Source: an uncultured Dorea sp. (GTDB lineage Bacteria; Bacillota; Clostridia; Lachnospirales; Lachnospiraceae). From it: a stretch of 34,142 nucleotides of DNA. Within the stretch, counting starts at the first letter, position 1; each line of letters opens with the position of its first letter. Both the position numbers and the translations under genes were made by a program. Below the pieces are notes generated by a model. That model had not been told where the DNA came from. It saw only the letters and a list, made by a program, of their open reading frames with translations, and ran no database searches. The stretch lies in the NCBI GenBank assembly GCA_947063855.1, contig CAMSTW010000039.1, positions 1-34,142 of the forward strand, in the 5' to 3' direction. This document shows positions 15,091 through 22,680 of the stretch, piece by piece.

Positions 15091-15346
15091 GGCATGGGAC
15101 GATTTTGCCTGGGAGGATTATCTTTACTGGCAGAATCAGGATAAGAAAACGATAAAGCGAATCAATCAATTATTACAGGATATTGACCGCAATGGATATA
15201 CCGGGATCGGAAAACCGGAACCATTAAAGGGGAATCTTAAGGGCTATTGGAGCCGCCGGATAGACAGTGATAATCGTCTTATTTACCGAATCAATGATAA
15301 CAGAATTGAAATACTGCAATGTCGCTCCCATTATGGTGATAAGTAA
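15083..15346 (+). CDS. yoeB: Txe/YoeB-family mRNA interferase toxin
   Basis: An 87-residue ribosome-dependent mRNA endonuclease. Numbered from the ATG at 15083, the YoeB catalytic residues fall exactly where known: E46 in GKPEPLKG, R65 in SDNRLIYR, H83 and Y84 in CRSHYGDK. WSRRI is also conserved. AGAGG at 15072-15076 favours this ATG over that at 15080. The gene overlaps the antitoxin by 8 bases and is translated in another frame. Nothing indicates truncation, so the module appears active. The cut is expected within mRNA codons at the ribosomal A site (family knowledge). Confidence 0.95.
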   Translation: MIKAWDDFAWEDYLYWQNQDKKTIKRINQLLQDIDRNGYTGIGKPEPLKGNLKGYWSRRIDSDNRLIYRINDNRIEILQCRSHYGDK

Positions 15347-15380
15347 GGAAATTAGCAAAGCAATCCGGCGGTCCCCTGCT

Positions 15381-16337
15381 TTACCGCTTCGCCTTCCTGT
15401 ATCCTGCCTCCTGTGCCTCCTGCTCGGAGCGGAAGATAACCAGATTCTTAGAATCTGCCATCTCTTCGTAGGCGGCCTGCCCGGGGCAGTGATAGATCTT
15501 AGAACGGGAATTCCCCCTGATCTCTGTCTCTGTCTGCTCCTTCCCGTTGGCAGAATCTGCTTCGCCTCCCTGGCTGCTTGCCCCGGTTGCGTAATCGATA
15601 TGAATCCCCGGCTGTACATTATAGACAAAGACATTGAAGCAGACGCCTTCTCCTTCATCTTCCACAGACCATGCTTCCATCTGCACTCCCGCTGCCAGCA
15701 GATTATCACCCTCAAAGACGGGGTCTACCCTGTACAGTACATGATTCCCTGTCTCCTTCACATAATCGGCAGCCATATTCTCAAAAGGAAGCATCCCCTC
15801 CACGTTCATATACCGGGTTCCGGTTATCAGGTTCTTCTCATTCGCGTTCTCCGCCGTCAGCTGGTAGCCGATCAGATGACAGCGGTTATACAGATACTTC
15901 CCGTCCACAGAATCATACTTCACGGTCTGCCATCCGGTGGGCTTCACCTGTCCGATGCTCCCCCTCTCTTCTACAGGCATCAGATCCTGCCCGATATTCG
16001 CATAAGCCGTCCGGCATCTTCCCAGTTCATCCAGTTCACTGTAGGTCTCGAAGGATTCTGCCGTGATATCCTCCTTGGGGAAATCCGGTTCATTCCCGTT
16101 AATCACAACATAGGGCTCGCCGCTGTACTCCGGTATGTCCGTGATGGAAAAAGAAGATGATTCCAAGCCGGCGTGTGCATCTCCGGCATCGCCCTGGCCG
16201 GAATATCCGGCAGATTCACAGGCTGTGATGGGCAGAGTGCAGATACAGATGACGAATAATATCCGGATATACTGGTTCCATATTTTCTTAACTTTCTTTA
16301 ATCCCATTGTCTCGTTTCTATTATGATTCATATTCAT
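15381..16337 (-). CDS. Secreted lipoprotein DNA/RNA non-specific endonuclease (EndA-like)
   Basis: A 318-residue surface nuclease. From the ATG at 16337 (after GAAGGGG) the N-terminus is a lipoprotein signal, with a helix at about 24-36 and lipobox ITAC (C40). The nuclease core at about residues 110-240 has YNRCHLIGYQLTAENANEKN, the beta-beta-alpha-metal motif of EndA-type enzymes with NRCH in place of DRGH, followed by LITGTRYMNVEGMLPFE. After a polar linker, the last ~45 residues (SKIYHCPGQAAYEEM then FRSEQEAQEAGYRKAK) resemble a small Ada-like metal-binding module. It may be used for DNA uptake or for nutrient phosphate release. The frame extends 46 codons upstream without a signal peptide start. 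Confidence 0.88.
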   Translation of the reverse strand: MNMNHNRNETMGLKKVKKIWNQYIRILFVICICTLPITACESAGYSGQGDAGDAHAGLESSSFSITDIPEYSGEPYVVINGNEPDFPKEDITAESFETYSELDELGRCRTAYANIGQDLMPVEERGSIGQVKPTGWQTVKYDSVDGKYLYNRCHLIGYQLTAENANEKNLITGTRYMNVEGMLPFENMAADYVKETGNHVLYRVDPVFEGDNLLAAGVQMEAWSVEDEGEGVCFNVFVYNVQPGIHIDYATGASSQGGEADSANGKEQTETEIRGNSRSKIYHCPGQAAYEEMADSKNLVIFRSEQEAQEAGYRKAKR

Positions 16338-16475
16338 CTTAACCCCTTCTTTCATTATAGCTTTCTGCCCCTTACAGAAACCTCCTCCTTGTTCCATCAT
16401 TCTTTCTTTGAGTGTAACACACCTTATAAGAACATAACACCCCTTTCTATAAAAAAAGAATCGCGCCCATGCCAT

Positions 16476-16505
16476 TGAAATAGATTAAGTGATTGCGGTA
16501 TAATG
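16476..16505 (+). promoter_or_regulatory. Promoter of the nucleoside phosphorylase gene
   Basis: TTGAAA (16476-16481) and a perfect TATAAT (16500-16505) are 18 bases apart. The start codon is 35 bases downstream, leaving room for a short leader with a strong AAAAGGAGGT Shine-Dalgarno at about 16523-16532. Confidence 0.65.
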
Positions 16506-16539
16506 GAACCATTGACAAGTCGAAAAGGAGGTAAATGAC

Positions 16540-17307
16540 GTGATATTGAAGAATAAATATCCTATATGTGAATTTGACACTGGTAAACATCCGATTATTC
16601 AGGCAGCGAATTTCTTGGCTAAAAGCCTTCCAGAAAAATGCGTGATTACTTTTTTCAGGAAGGAATTGGAACAGTTTGTTTCGGAAAACAATCTTCCTGT
16701 CATTGGCTATCTTAATTCAGAAGTGCTTGATATACCGATTTATGAATATGGATATGGTACAGATAAGCTTTGTATTACGATGGCATTGTGTGGTGCGCCG
16801 GGTGCGGCTGTAGCGATTGAAGAACTTCATGCTATGGGGTGTGAGAAATTCATAATCTGCGGGGGCGCAGGGGCATTGACAAAGGGCAGTAAAGTGGGAG
16901 AAATCATCATCCCTGTTTCTGCGGTTAGAGATGAGGGGACATCCTATCATTATTTGGAGCCATCCCGTGAAGTGGAATGCCATAGAGAAACAGTTAAGAC
17001 TGTTGTTTCGTGTCTGGAGCAAATGGGGATTCCATTTACAACCGGGAAAACATGGACAAGCGATGCTATATACAGAGAAACTCCTGATATGGTTGAATTA
17101 AGGCGAAACGAGGGATGTATAACTGTGGAAATGGAAGCGGCAGCCTTTTTTGCAGTGTCCCGGTATTACAATATTCCGCTTGCTCAGTTATTATATGCTG
17201 GCGACGATGTAAGCGGTGAGGAGTGGGATTCTCGAAATTGGAACACGCAAAAGAATATCCGATACGATTTAATTATCTCTGCAATCGAAATTGTAAAGAG
17301 ATTGTAA
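16540..17307 (+). CDS. Nucleoside phosphorylase (Udp/PNP-I family)
   Basis: A 255-residue NP-I family phosphorylase that splits a purine or pyrimidine nucleoside with phosphate. The start is GTG at 16540 after AAAAGGAGGT. Features are the ALCGAPGAAVAIEEL and ICGGAGALTKGSKVGEIIIP stretches, which shape the phosphate and base pocket, the ITVEMEAAAFFAVSRYYN motif with the ribose-binding Met-Glu, and a late Asp (GDDVSG) in the position of the catalytic Asp or Arg loop. Uridine phosphorylase is the best guess, but substrate is not certain. GC is about 40% in the two stretches I counted, against about 52% in a counted stretch of modC, suggesting transfer. It stands alone and converges on the next gene with a 4-base gap. 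Confidence 0.85.
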   Translation: MILKNKYPICEFDTGKHPIIQAANFLAKSLPEKCVITFFRKELEQFVSENNLPVIGYLNSEVLDIPIYEYGYGTDKLCITMALCGAPGAAVAIEELHAMGCEKFIICGGAGALTKGSKVGEIIIPVSAVRDEGTSYHYLEPSREVECHRETVKTVVSCLEQMGIPFTTGKTWTSDAIYRETPDMVELRRNEGCITVEMEAAAFFAVSRYYNIPLAQLLYAGDDVSGEEWDSRNWNTQKNIRYDLIISAIEIVKRL

Positions 17308-17311
17308 CGGG

Positions 17312-17737
17312 TTATGTGGTTGATGCAATCCGGCGTACATAGCGCGCTTCTGTAATCTTCTCGTGCGACGCTCCCGGAAATTCCCGAACATCCGTCCGGC
17401 TAAAGCCCGACAGTTCCAGATCCAGCCGAAAATCCGAGGGATATGTCCGGTTCCATCCAAACACAATGACCTCCTCAATCTTCGCTTCAACGCCCGCGAG
17501 TCTCCCTGTCTCCAACAGGCACAGTTCTCCTGTGCCTGCCCTGTCAAGAAAATCCTCTGCTCCTATCGTCTCCGCCCCTTCTATATCTCCATACAGCTTG
17601 TAGGAATATGAATTCATCCACAGCTTCTTTCCCCGGGCTATCTGCCTGATCCGCTCTGTCACGGCCCGGTCCCTGCTCTGCCGCCTGTGGTTGAATGTCA
17701 TGCCGCCATTATCATCCAGACATACGATTATGATCAT
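17312..17737 (-). CDS. Conserved small protein of unknown function, co-transcribed with thiT
   Basis: A 141-residue soluble protein. I do not recognise a characterised domain. It starts MIIIVCLDDNGGMTFNHRRQSRD, with a hydrophobic first strand and an Asp pair, then LWMNSYSYKLY, EDFLDRAGTGELCLLE, EEVIVFGWNRTYPSDF, and a basic C-terminus. Similar gut Clostridia proteins begin the same way, from memory; some databases label them ribonuclease Z, but I see no HxHxDH metallo-lactamase motif, so that label seems wrong. There is no signal peptide or membrane helix. The start lies 2 bases after the thiT stop, so it should be translated with thiT and controlled by the TPP riboswitch. A thiamine-linked role is only an inference from this. 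Confidence 0.75.
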   Translation of the reverse strand: MIIIVCLDDNGGMTFNHRRQSRDRAVTERIRQIARGKKLWMNSYSYKLYGDIEGAETIGAEDFLDRAGTGELCLLETGRLAGVEAKIEEVIVFGWNRTYPSDFRLDLELSGFSRTDVREFPGASHEKITEARYVRRIASTT

Positions 17738-17739
17738 CC

Positions 17740-18306
17740 CTAATCTACCGCCTGCCTCTTAATGCGGTCTAACGCCTTTGCCATGGGCGGCAGCGACAGG
17801 ACTGCCAGCGTAATGATCCCTTCCGCTCCCAGGTAACTTCCCTGATACAGGGAAGAGTACACCCAAGGGTTCATGCCCTCCGGCGCATAGGCGGCAAAGA
17901 ATACCACCCCTGATAACGTAGAGAAGATAAATCTTCCAAACACACCGGCTACATACCCAATCTGAAGCCCGTACTTCCTGTTGCTGAAAAATCCTGACAA
18001 TCCCAATGCCCCAAAGGCAAGCGGATAGTCTAAGATCACCTGCGGAAGCGAAACCATATACGGGTCGATGATAAACTGGAGGATACCAAAAGCAGCTCCG
18101 GTGAGGATACCATACCTCGCCCCGAACCAGTAACCAATCAGACTGATAAATAACATGGATAACAAAGTGACAGAACCGCCCATAGGCATCTCCCACACCT
18201 TTATGTAGGAAGTGACCATCGCAAGCGCGATCCCCATAGCAGAAAAAACAAGTTTCTTGACGGCAGAAGACGCACTCCTGCCTGTGACAGCATTCATCTG
18301 TGACAT
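17740..18306 (-). CDS. thiT: Thiamine ECF-transporter substrate-binding subunit (ThiT)
   Basis: A 188-residue membrane S component that captures thiamine and docks on the shared EcfA/A'/T module encoded elsewhere. The conserved ThiT blocks are VWEMPMGGSVTLLSMLFISLIGYWFGARYG, GAAFGILQFIIDPY, PQVILDYPLAFGALGLSG and the late SLYQGSYLGAEG. Six hydrophobic segments are evident. The ATG at 18306 is preceded by AAAGGAG, which abuts the 3' end of a TPP riboswitch. The transcript continues into the small unknown gene at 17312-17737. Regulation by thiamine pyrophosphate is very likely. Confidence 0.95.
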   Translation of the reverse strand: MSQMNAVTGRSASSAVKKLVFSAMGIALAMVTSYIKVWEMPMGGSVTLLSMLFISLIGYWFGARYGILTGAAFGILQFIIDPYMVSLPQVILDYPLAFGALGLSGFFSNRKYGLQIGYVAGVFGRFIFSTLSGVVFFAAYAPEGMNPWVYSSLYQGSYLGAEGIITLAVLSLPPMAKALDRIKRQAVD

Positions 18307-18321
18307 TATGAAATTCTCCTT

Positions 18322-18407
18322 TCCTTACGCCGGCATTACCCGGATCAAGTTATCAGGGTCTGTATGCCTTCGCATACATCTCAGCCATATCAGGCTCCCC
18401 CAGGTAC
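18322..18407 (-). promoter_or_regulatory. TPP (thiamine pyrophosphate) riboswitch
   Basis: Read on the minus strand, the leader has the conserved TPP aptamer landmarks in order: ACCTGGGGGAGCC, GGCTGAGAT, a short variable P3 hairpin (GTATGCGAAGGCATAC), ACCCTGATAACTTGATC, CGGGTAATGCCGGCGTAAGGA. The 3' edge runs directly into the thiT Shine-Dalgarno AAAGGAG (18316-18322). No terminator hairpin lies between aptamer and start codon, so control is probably by hiding the ribosome binding site when TPP is bound. Confidence 0.96.
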
Positions 18408-18413
18408 TTATCT

Positions 18414-18442
18414 ATCATAAATCCGTATCCGCTGACTGTCAA
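18414..18442 (-). promoter_or_regulatory. Promoter of the riboswitch-thiT operon
   Basis: Minus strand TTGACA (18437-18442) and TATGAT (18414-18419) are separated by 17 bases, a near-consensus sigma-A promoter. Transcription would start about 3-5 bases before the aptamer. Confidence 0.85.
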
Positions 18443-18719
18443 GTATTAATTTTGACGTATTACGACATTAAGGCGCTAAAGCATTCGGATAACAAGATGT
18501 TAAGCTTATGCTAAGAAACCTTCCATGCACTATCTAAGCACGGTATATTTCTGTTAAAATAAAACACGAAGGCGATATATCGTAATAAAGCCTCATTCAT
18601 TATTCTCTCAAAAGAGGATGCGCTCCTAAAGACAAGCCGCATCCTCTTTTAAATAATATCTGATATAAACTGGGCCAACATTTCGCAGAAAGCAATTTTC
18701 AAACACGCTCTAAGTCAAA
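18443..18719. other. Intergenic region between the thiT promoter and the PucR-type gene
   Basis: These 277 bases contain a strong hairpin at 18610-18650 (separate entry) and a 10-bp palindrome CGATATATCG at about 18573-18582. A weak + strand -10 (TATATT) stands ahead of the hairpin, so a short + strand RNA ending there is conceivable. I see no protein gene. Confidence 0.5.
18610..18650 (-). terminator. Rho-independent terminator of the PucR-type gene
   Basis: AAAAGAGGATGCG (18610-18622) and CGCATCCTCTTTT (18638-18650) form a perfect 13-bp stem with a 15-base loop. T-rich flanks lie on both strands, so it can work in either direction. It is about 70 bases after the regulator's stop on the minus strand. 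Confidence 0.85.
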
Positions 18720-20354
18720 TCACAGATTCAGAAACTGCAGCAGCATCTCAAGCTTCAGTCTGGCAATCCGGTCGTCAAGCGACACATCGAGGAGTTCCTT
18801 CATCTTGTCAATCCTCTTACGTATCGTATTGATATGGACATACATCTTCTCCGCCGTTACGCTGAAATTCATATTATTCTCCAAATACACCTTAAGCGTC
18901 TTCAAGGGTTCTCTGTTTCTCTCATCCTGCAAAAGCAGGCGGTAACGGCCAAGCATAGCCTCCAGTTCCTCTTCTCCTATATCAATCCACACATAAGGCC
19001 CCAGCTTCTCATAATCCCAGATATAATCCTGTGCAAACAGCTTCTTTCCCATGGTCATCACTTTCTGGCATTTTTTCACACTGTCTTTTAAGGACAGAAG
19101 ATTCGCCCCGTCCCTGCATACGGCGAATTCCAGTTCCATGCCGCAGCATTTCTCCTTCACCCTGAGACGGAATTCCTCCAGTATCTGATTAAAATATTCC
19201 AGCTCATACCTGTCATTTTCCTGTGCATCCCAGAGGATTAATCCTCTGTTCTCATCTAAGAACGCCAGCTTACCGGATTTGGAGACGGTACAATCCATGA
19301 AAGCCCTCACAATGCTCTTGCGTTCATCTCTGGCGCTTACCGACTCATCCTTCGTCTGCGAGAACATAATACAGATATACTTCTTTGACATGGAGATCCC
19401 ATGCTGGCTCGCCTGATAGATCAGCCTGTCCGGATCTTTCTCGTCATAATTCAGCGCATACAGTATAAAATTCTCAAAACCGATATTCCCGATACTCTGC
19501 GCAACCATGATCTGTTCATAGACCGACTGCAGCTCCAGAAACGCAATCCTTATGGAATACTCATCACAATAATCCAGAAAATCTCTGGATTCCATCACCA
19601 CAAAGAACGCCTGAGTCACATCATTCATGATAATCGGAATCAGTACCCAGCTGATCTTTGGACCCGTAGGATTCACCGGATCGATCAGCCGGTATCTGGT
19701 CATATGCATATGCTCGCACAGACTGTGCTTCGTATGCTCTCTGGAAGGATTCCAATAATCTTCATCCTTCAGGCAGAATCTTTCGGAAATCCTCATGAAA
19801 TTAGCCGAACTGTAGTACGATCTCCCTTCATTTATATCATACAGAAACGCCGGAAAATCCATCTGGGCTTCAACCGCCTGCAGAATCTTCTTTATCTTCC
19901 GCTCCTTAAAGCTCAGATTCGACAACCGGAACACATTGTCGCTCCGGATCCGGAAACACTTGAACGCGTGATTCATCACAGCTACATTCACCTGATTGAT
20001 AACATCCATGAACGCCACCTCGAAGGGCATACTGATCAGCGGGACGCCGTGTTGTTCAAACAGCTCAATCAAACGGTCCGGTATCGTATCCAGATAACGC
20101 TGCCGTTTGATCATCAGTCCTGTCGCCATCTGTGCCGCCCCCTCCTGAAAACTCCGTTCCAGACAATGGGGCTCCTTCGACAACGAGTATCCCGACGTCA
20201 TGATCAGTTCTTTCCCCTTCGTCCATCGAAGCGCATCCGGCGCATCCATAACCGCAACTCCCTGCACCTCTCTCGACAGCCCCCTCTGGCCTGCTACCAC
20301 ATGAAAATCCTTAAAATACTCCTGTGCCAACAGTTGATAAAGCGCTATTCCCAT
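18720..20354 (-). CDS. PucR-family transcriptional regulator
   Basis: A 544-residue DNA-binding regulator. The ATG at 20354 (after GAGAGAGG) begins the PucR sensory domain with YQLLAQEYFKDFHVVAGQRGLSREVQGVAVMD and the conserved KGKELIMTSGYSL stretch, about residues 3-120. The long middle region is of PucR type without a named motif. The C-terminus (about 485-544) is the PucR helix-turn-helix: LKVYLENNMNFSVTAEKMYVHINTIRKRIDKM, ending LLQFLNL. PucR proteins often control purine, amino-acid or amide catabolism. It lies downstream of the abgB-like operon on the same strand with its own promoter and a leader palindrome, so it is the likely regulator of that block. Confidence 0.93.
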   Translation of the reverse strand: MGIALYQLLAQEYFKDFHVVAGQRGLSREVQGVAVMDAPDALRWTKGKELIMTSGYSLSKEPHCLERSFQEGAAQMATGLMIKRQRYLDTIPDRLIELFEQHGVPLISMPFEVAFMDVINQVNVAVMNHAFKCFRIRSDNVFRLSNLSFKERKIKKILQAVEAQMDFPAFLYDINEGRSYYSSANFMRISERFCLKDEDYWNPSREHTKHSLCEHMHMTRYRLIDPVNPTGPKISWVLIPIIMNDVTQAFFVVMESRDFLDYCDEYSIRIAFLELQSVYEQIMVAQSIGNIGFENFILYALNYDEKDPDRLIYQASQHGISMSKKYICIMFSQTKDESVSARDERKSIVRAFMDCTVSKSGKLAFLDENRGLILWDAQENDRYELEYFNQILEEFRLRVKEKCCGMELEFAVCRDGANLLSLKDSVKKCQKVMTMGKKLFAQDYIWDYEKLGPYVWIDIGEEELEAMLGRYRLLLQDERNREPLKTLKVYLENNMNFSVTAEKMYVHINTIRKRIDKMKELLDVSLDDRIARLKLEMLLQFLNL

Positions 20355-20437
20355 CTTCCTCTCTCCCTTGCAAAACCGCCTGCGCACCAGATCGGCGCAT
20401 CCTAATACATCTTTGCATTATTACAGTAATAAAATAA

Positions 20438-20464
20438 TTCCAGTGCAGTACTTTTGCACTGGAA
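20438..20464. promoter_or_regulatory. Perfect 10-bp inverted repeat in the PucR leader
   Basis: TTCCAGTGCA (20438-20447) and TGCACTGGAA (20455-20464) flank a 7-base spacer. The element starts right at the expected transcription start of the PucR gene and is followed on the minus strand by TTATTTTATT. It may be an operator over the start site or a weak attenuator hairpin. Confidence 0.65.
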
Positions 20465-20471
20465 CATTATA

Positions 20472-20501
20472 AGTGTAGCATCTTCCCTGATCCTGTGTCA
20501 A
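20472..20501 (-). promoter_or_regulatory. Candidate promoter of the PucR-type gene
   Basis: Minus strand TTGACA (20496-20501) and TACACT (20472-20477) are 18 bases apart, putting the start near 20465, at the edge of the 10-bp inverted repeat. Confidence 0.6.
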
Positions 20502-20534
20502 GAATTTGACTGACTTCACGCCTTCCATTACAAT

Positions 20535-21899
20535 TCATGCTTCATACATCGGCGTGTAGTCGTCCTTCTTCTCATGAAACTCCTTAAGGATAGTCTCTCT
20601 CTGACCGGGATCATTATACAGATCATACGCGATACCCGCGATAATCTGCGCCGCGCTTAACGCCCCCTTCTCCCCAAGAGAACAACCGGCCGCCGCCGTT
20701 GCCTGCCATGTATGGGGCGCCACCCCCGCCGGCCAGCAGGACGTAGATATAATGCACATCGGCATAACATGGCTTACATCTCCGCTGTCTGAGGAAGCTG
20801 TCAGCGGATTGACCTGATACAGATTGCGGTCATTCAGTTTCCATGCCATGGGCCTGCCCTCTGTGTCATAGAGTTTCTGGGCCCTCCCGGCATCCGTCCC
20901 GGACACGGTATCGACCAGACGTCCGGCAAACGCAGTCTCCTCGTCATCAAAAACAGGCAGCTGCGCTTCCTTCATATTCTGATAAGCGAGATCCCCGTAC
21001 GAATGATTTTCCAGCATCTCACAGCATCCGTAATCTATCTTCATCTTCATCTCTGTCTCTGTCATAAGCGCCGCGCCCTCTGCGATCTTCCTGATTCTCT
21101 CAAGAATCTCTTTGACTTCGGATATGTAAGGTGCACGCACATAATACCATGAACCTGCAAACGGCGGTACGATATTCGGAGCAAACCCACCGCTGTCCGT
21201 AGTATAATGGATTCTCGCTTTGGAAGTCACATGCTCTCTTAGATAATTCACCCCGACATTCATCAGCTCCACTGCGTCCAGGGCGCTTCTTCCAAGCTCC
21301 GGCGCGAACGCGGCATGAGAACTTCTTCCCCTGAACTCAAAGTGGGCGGAAGCGCTTGCCAGATAACCGCTGTCGTAGACCATATTGGCGCTCATAGGAT
21401 GCCAGCTGATTGCAAAATCACAGCCGTCAAACATATGATAATACATCATCTTTACCTTACCGCAAAGAAGCTCTTCCTCCGGACAGCCGTAAAAGCGCAC
21501 GGTTCCGCTGATCTTCTCTGCTTCCAGATACCGTTTTACCGCAATCGCGCCAACTGCGGCGGCCGATCCCAGCAGATTATGTCCGCATCCATGTCCCGGC
21601 CCGCCTTCTGCCACAGGAACCTTGCTGTCCGTCACCTTCTGTGATAACCCCGGAAGTGCGTCATATTCGCCCAGAATCGCAATCACAGGCTTCCCCGAAC
21701 CATATTCCGCATAAAACGCATGCTCCAGATGCTCTTCATTCACGATCTTAAAGCCTTCATCCCCAAGAATCTTCCTGAAATAATCCGCAGATTCTTTTTC
21801 ATTGCCCCCCTCTTCCGGGCGTTCCCAGATAAACCTGCAGCTGGACTCAAGCAATGATCTCATCTTCTTCACTTCGTTGTGAAGATCGCTCTTTTTCAT
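20535..21899 (-). CDS. M20 amidohydrolase, AbgB-like (p-aminobenzoyl-glutamate hydrolase type)
   Basis: A 454-residue metal-dependent amidohydrolase of the M20 peptidase group, closest to AbgB. I start at the ATG at 21899, 9 bases after AAAAGGA; the ATG at 21905 is too close. Metal-site stretches are GEYDALPG, GGPGHGCGHNLLG, YGCPEEELLCGKV and the lid region RGRSSHAAFAPELGRSALDAVEL, then SWHPMSAN. Late conserved parts are ASSDSGDVSHVMP and CWPAGVAPHTWQ. AbgB cleaves p-aminobenzoyl-glutamate with AbgA; here no AbgA or AbgT lies in the block, and the neighbour is a different membrane pair. The natural amide may be another N-acyl amino acid or dipeptide. It is the third gene of the minus-strand operon. 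Confidence 0.9.
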   Translation of the reverse strand: MKKSDLHNEVKKMRSLLESSCRFIWERPEEGGNEKESADYFRKILGDEGFKIVNEEHLEHAFYAEYGSGKPVIAILGEYDALPGLSQKVTDSKVPVAEGGPGHGCGHNLLGSAAAVGAIAVKRYLEAEKISGTVRFYGCPEEELLCGKVKMMYYHMFDGCDFAISWHPMSANMVYDSGYLASASAHFEFRGRSSHAAFAPELGRSALDAVELMNVGVNYLREHVTSKARIHYTTDSGGFAPNIVPPFAGSWYYVRAPYISEVKEILERIRKIAEGAALMTETEMKMKIDYGCCEMLENHSYGDLAYQNMKEAQLPVFDDEETAFAGRLVDTVSGTDAGRAQKLYDTEGRPMAWKLNDRNLYQVNPLTASSDSGDVSHVMPMCIISTSCWPAGVAPHTWQATAAAGCSLGEKGALSAAQIIAGIAYDLYNDPGQRETILKEFHEKKDDYTPMYEA

Positions 21900-21974
21900 T
21901 TTCATCCTTCCTTTTCATCGCCTTCTTCAACTTCTATCCGGCCGGAAACAGACCGTTTGGGGCCGGATGAAATA

Positions 21975-22667
21975 TCATGCTTGTTTTCTTGCGTTAGACA
22001 GGGTTGAAATACCCACTGCAATACTGATAAATACACATCCCAATGTTCCAAGCCAGTTTGACGCGCCCGGCAGCCAGTTGAATACGCCCATGCCGATTGC
22101 AAAATACAGTATAAATGCAACCACAACCATAATCGCGCTATGCTTAATCATCTTCACGCCAAACTGAACCAGCAGCGCGCCGAACAAAGCCGGAAGCAGG
22201 TAGTTAAGCGCCACCTTGATCGTATCCGGAAGCATGGCCAGCACGGAAGTACCAAGAATCGCGCCGATCGTCAGCACGGATACATTGATGATGATAGAAA
22301 CCGCCATTCCCAGGGTCGCAATAATCGAACCTTTCTCCGTACCCGGCTCAACCTCTGCCGCCACCTGCGCCATACTCGCACATGGTATTCTCATATTCGA
22401 GATATTTCCTGACAAAAAGGCCATATACGTTCCTGCCGGACCTACTACCGGGAAATACGAAATAGGCTCGACAAACCACAATACGCCAAATGCACTGGAA
22501 CCACTGATAAATGCGGTCAACAGCGCCGCCGGCTTGGGTATAATGCCATAGACTACCGCCAGAATAACCGCCGGGGTAAATGCAACCAAGACTCCCAGAT
22601 AGCCTGTTATTTTTCCAATCTTATTGATCTGGGGTGTATATTCATCCTTATAAAAATCACCATTCAT
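21975..22667 (-). CDS. Polytopic membrane protein, partner of the DUF5058-like protein
   Basis: A 230-residue protein with about six or seven membrane helices (for example at 24-43, 49-66, 72-88, 119-145, 155-174, 178-198 and 205-223). I do not recognise a proven family; similar proteins are sometimes labelled mechanosensitive channel, but I see no MscS signature. A GPAGTYMAFLSGNISNMRIPCASMAQVAAEVEPGTEKGSIIATLGMA stretch (split here: GPAGTYMAFLSGN, ISNMRIPCASMAQ) between helices looks like a substrate or coupling loop. It begins 13 bases after the DUF5058-like gene and has a good GGGAGG site. The two likely form a heteromeric transporter for the M20 substrate (inference). Confidence 0.7.
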   Translation of the reverse strand: MNGDFYKDEYTPQINKIGKITGYLGVLVAFTPAVILAVVYGIIPKPAALLTAFISGSSAFGVLWFVEPISYFPVVGPAGTYMAFLSGNISNMRIPCASMAQVAAEVEPGTEKGSIIATLGMAVSIIINVSVLTIGAILGTSVLAMLPDTIKVALNYLLPALFGALLVQFGVKMIKHSAIMVVVAFILYFAIGMGVFNWLPGASNWLGTLGCVFISIAVGISTLSNARKQA

Positions 22668-22680
22668 GTTCTCTTCCTCC

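Noticed and set aside
15267..16160. Long + strand frame (297 codons)
   Set aside because: It is antisense to the lipoprotein nuclease, which has a lipobox and catalytic motif; the + frame shows no family features.
17303..17330. TGTAACG at the end of the nucleoside phosphorylase gene
   Set aside because: No GTCTAA at the required distance; it is the gene's stop codon context.
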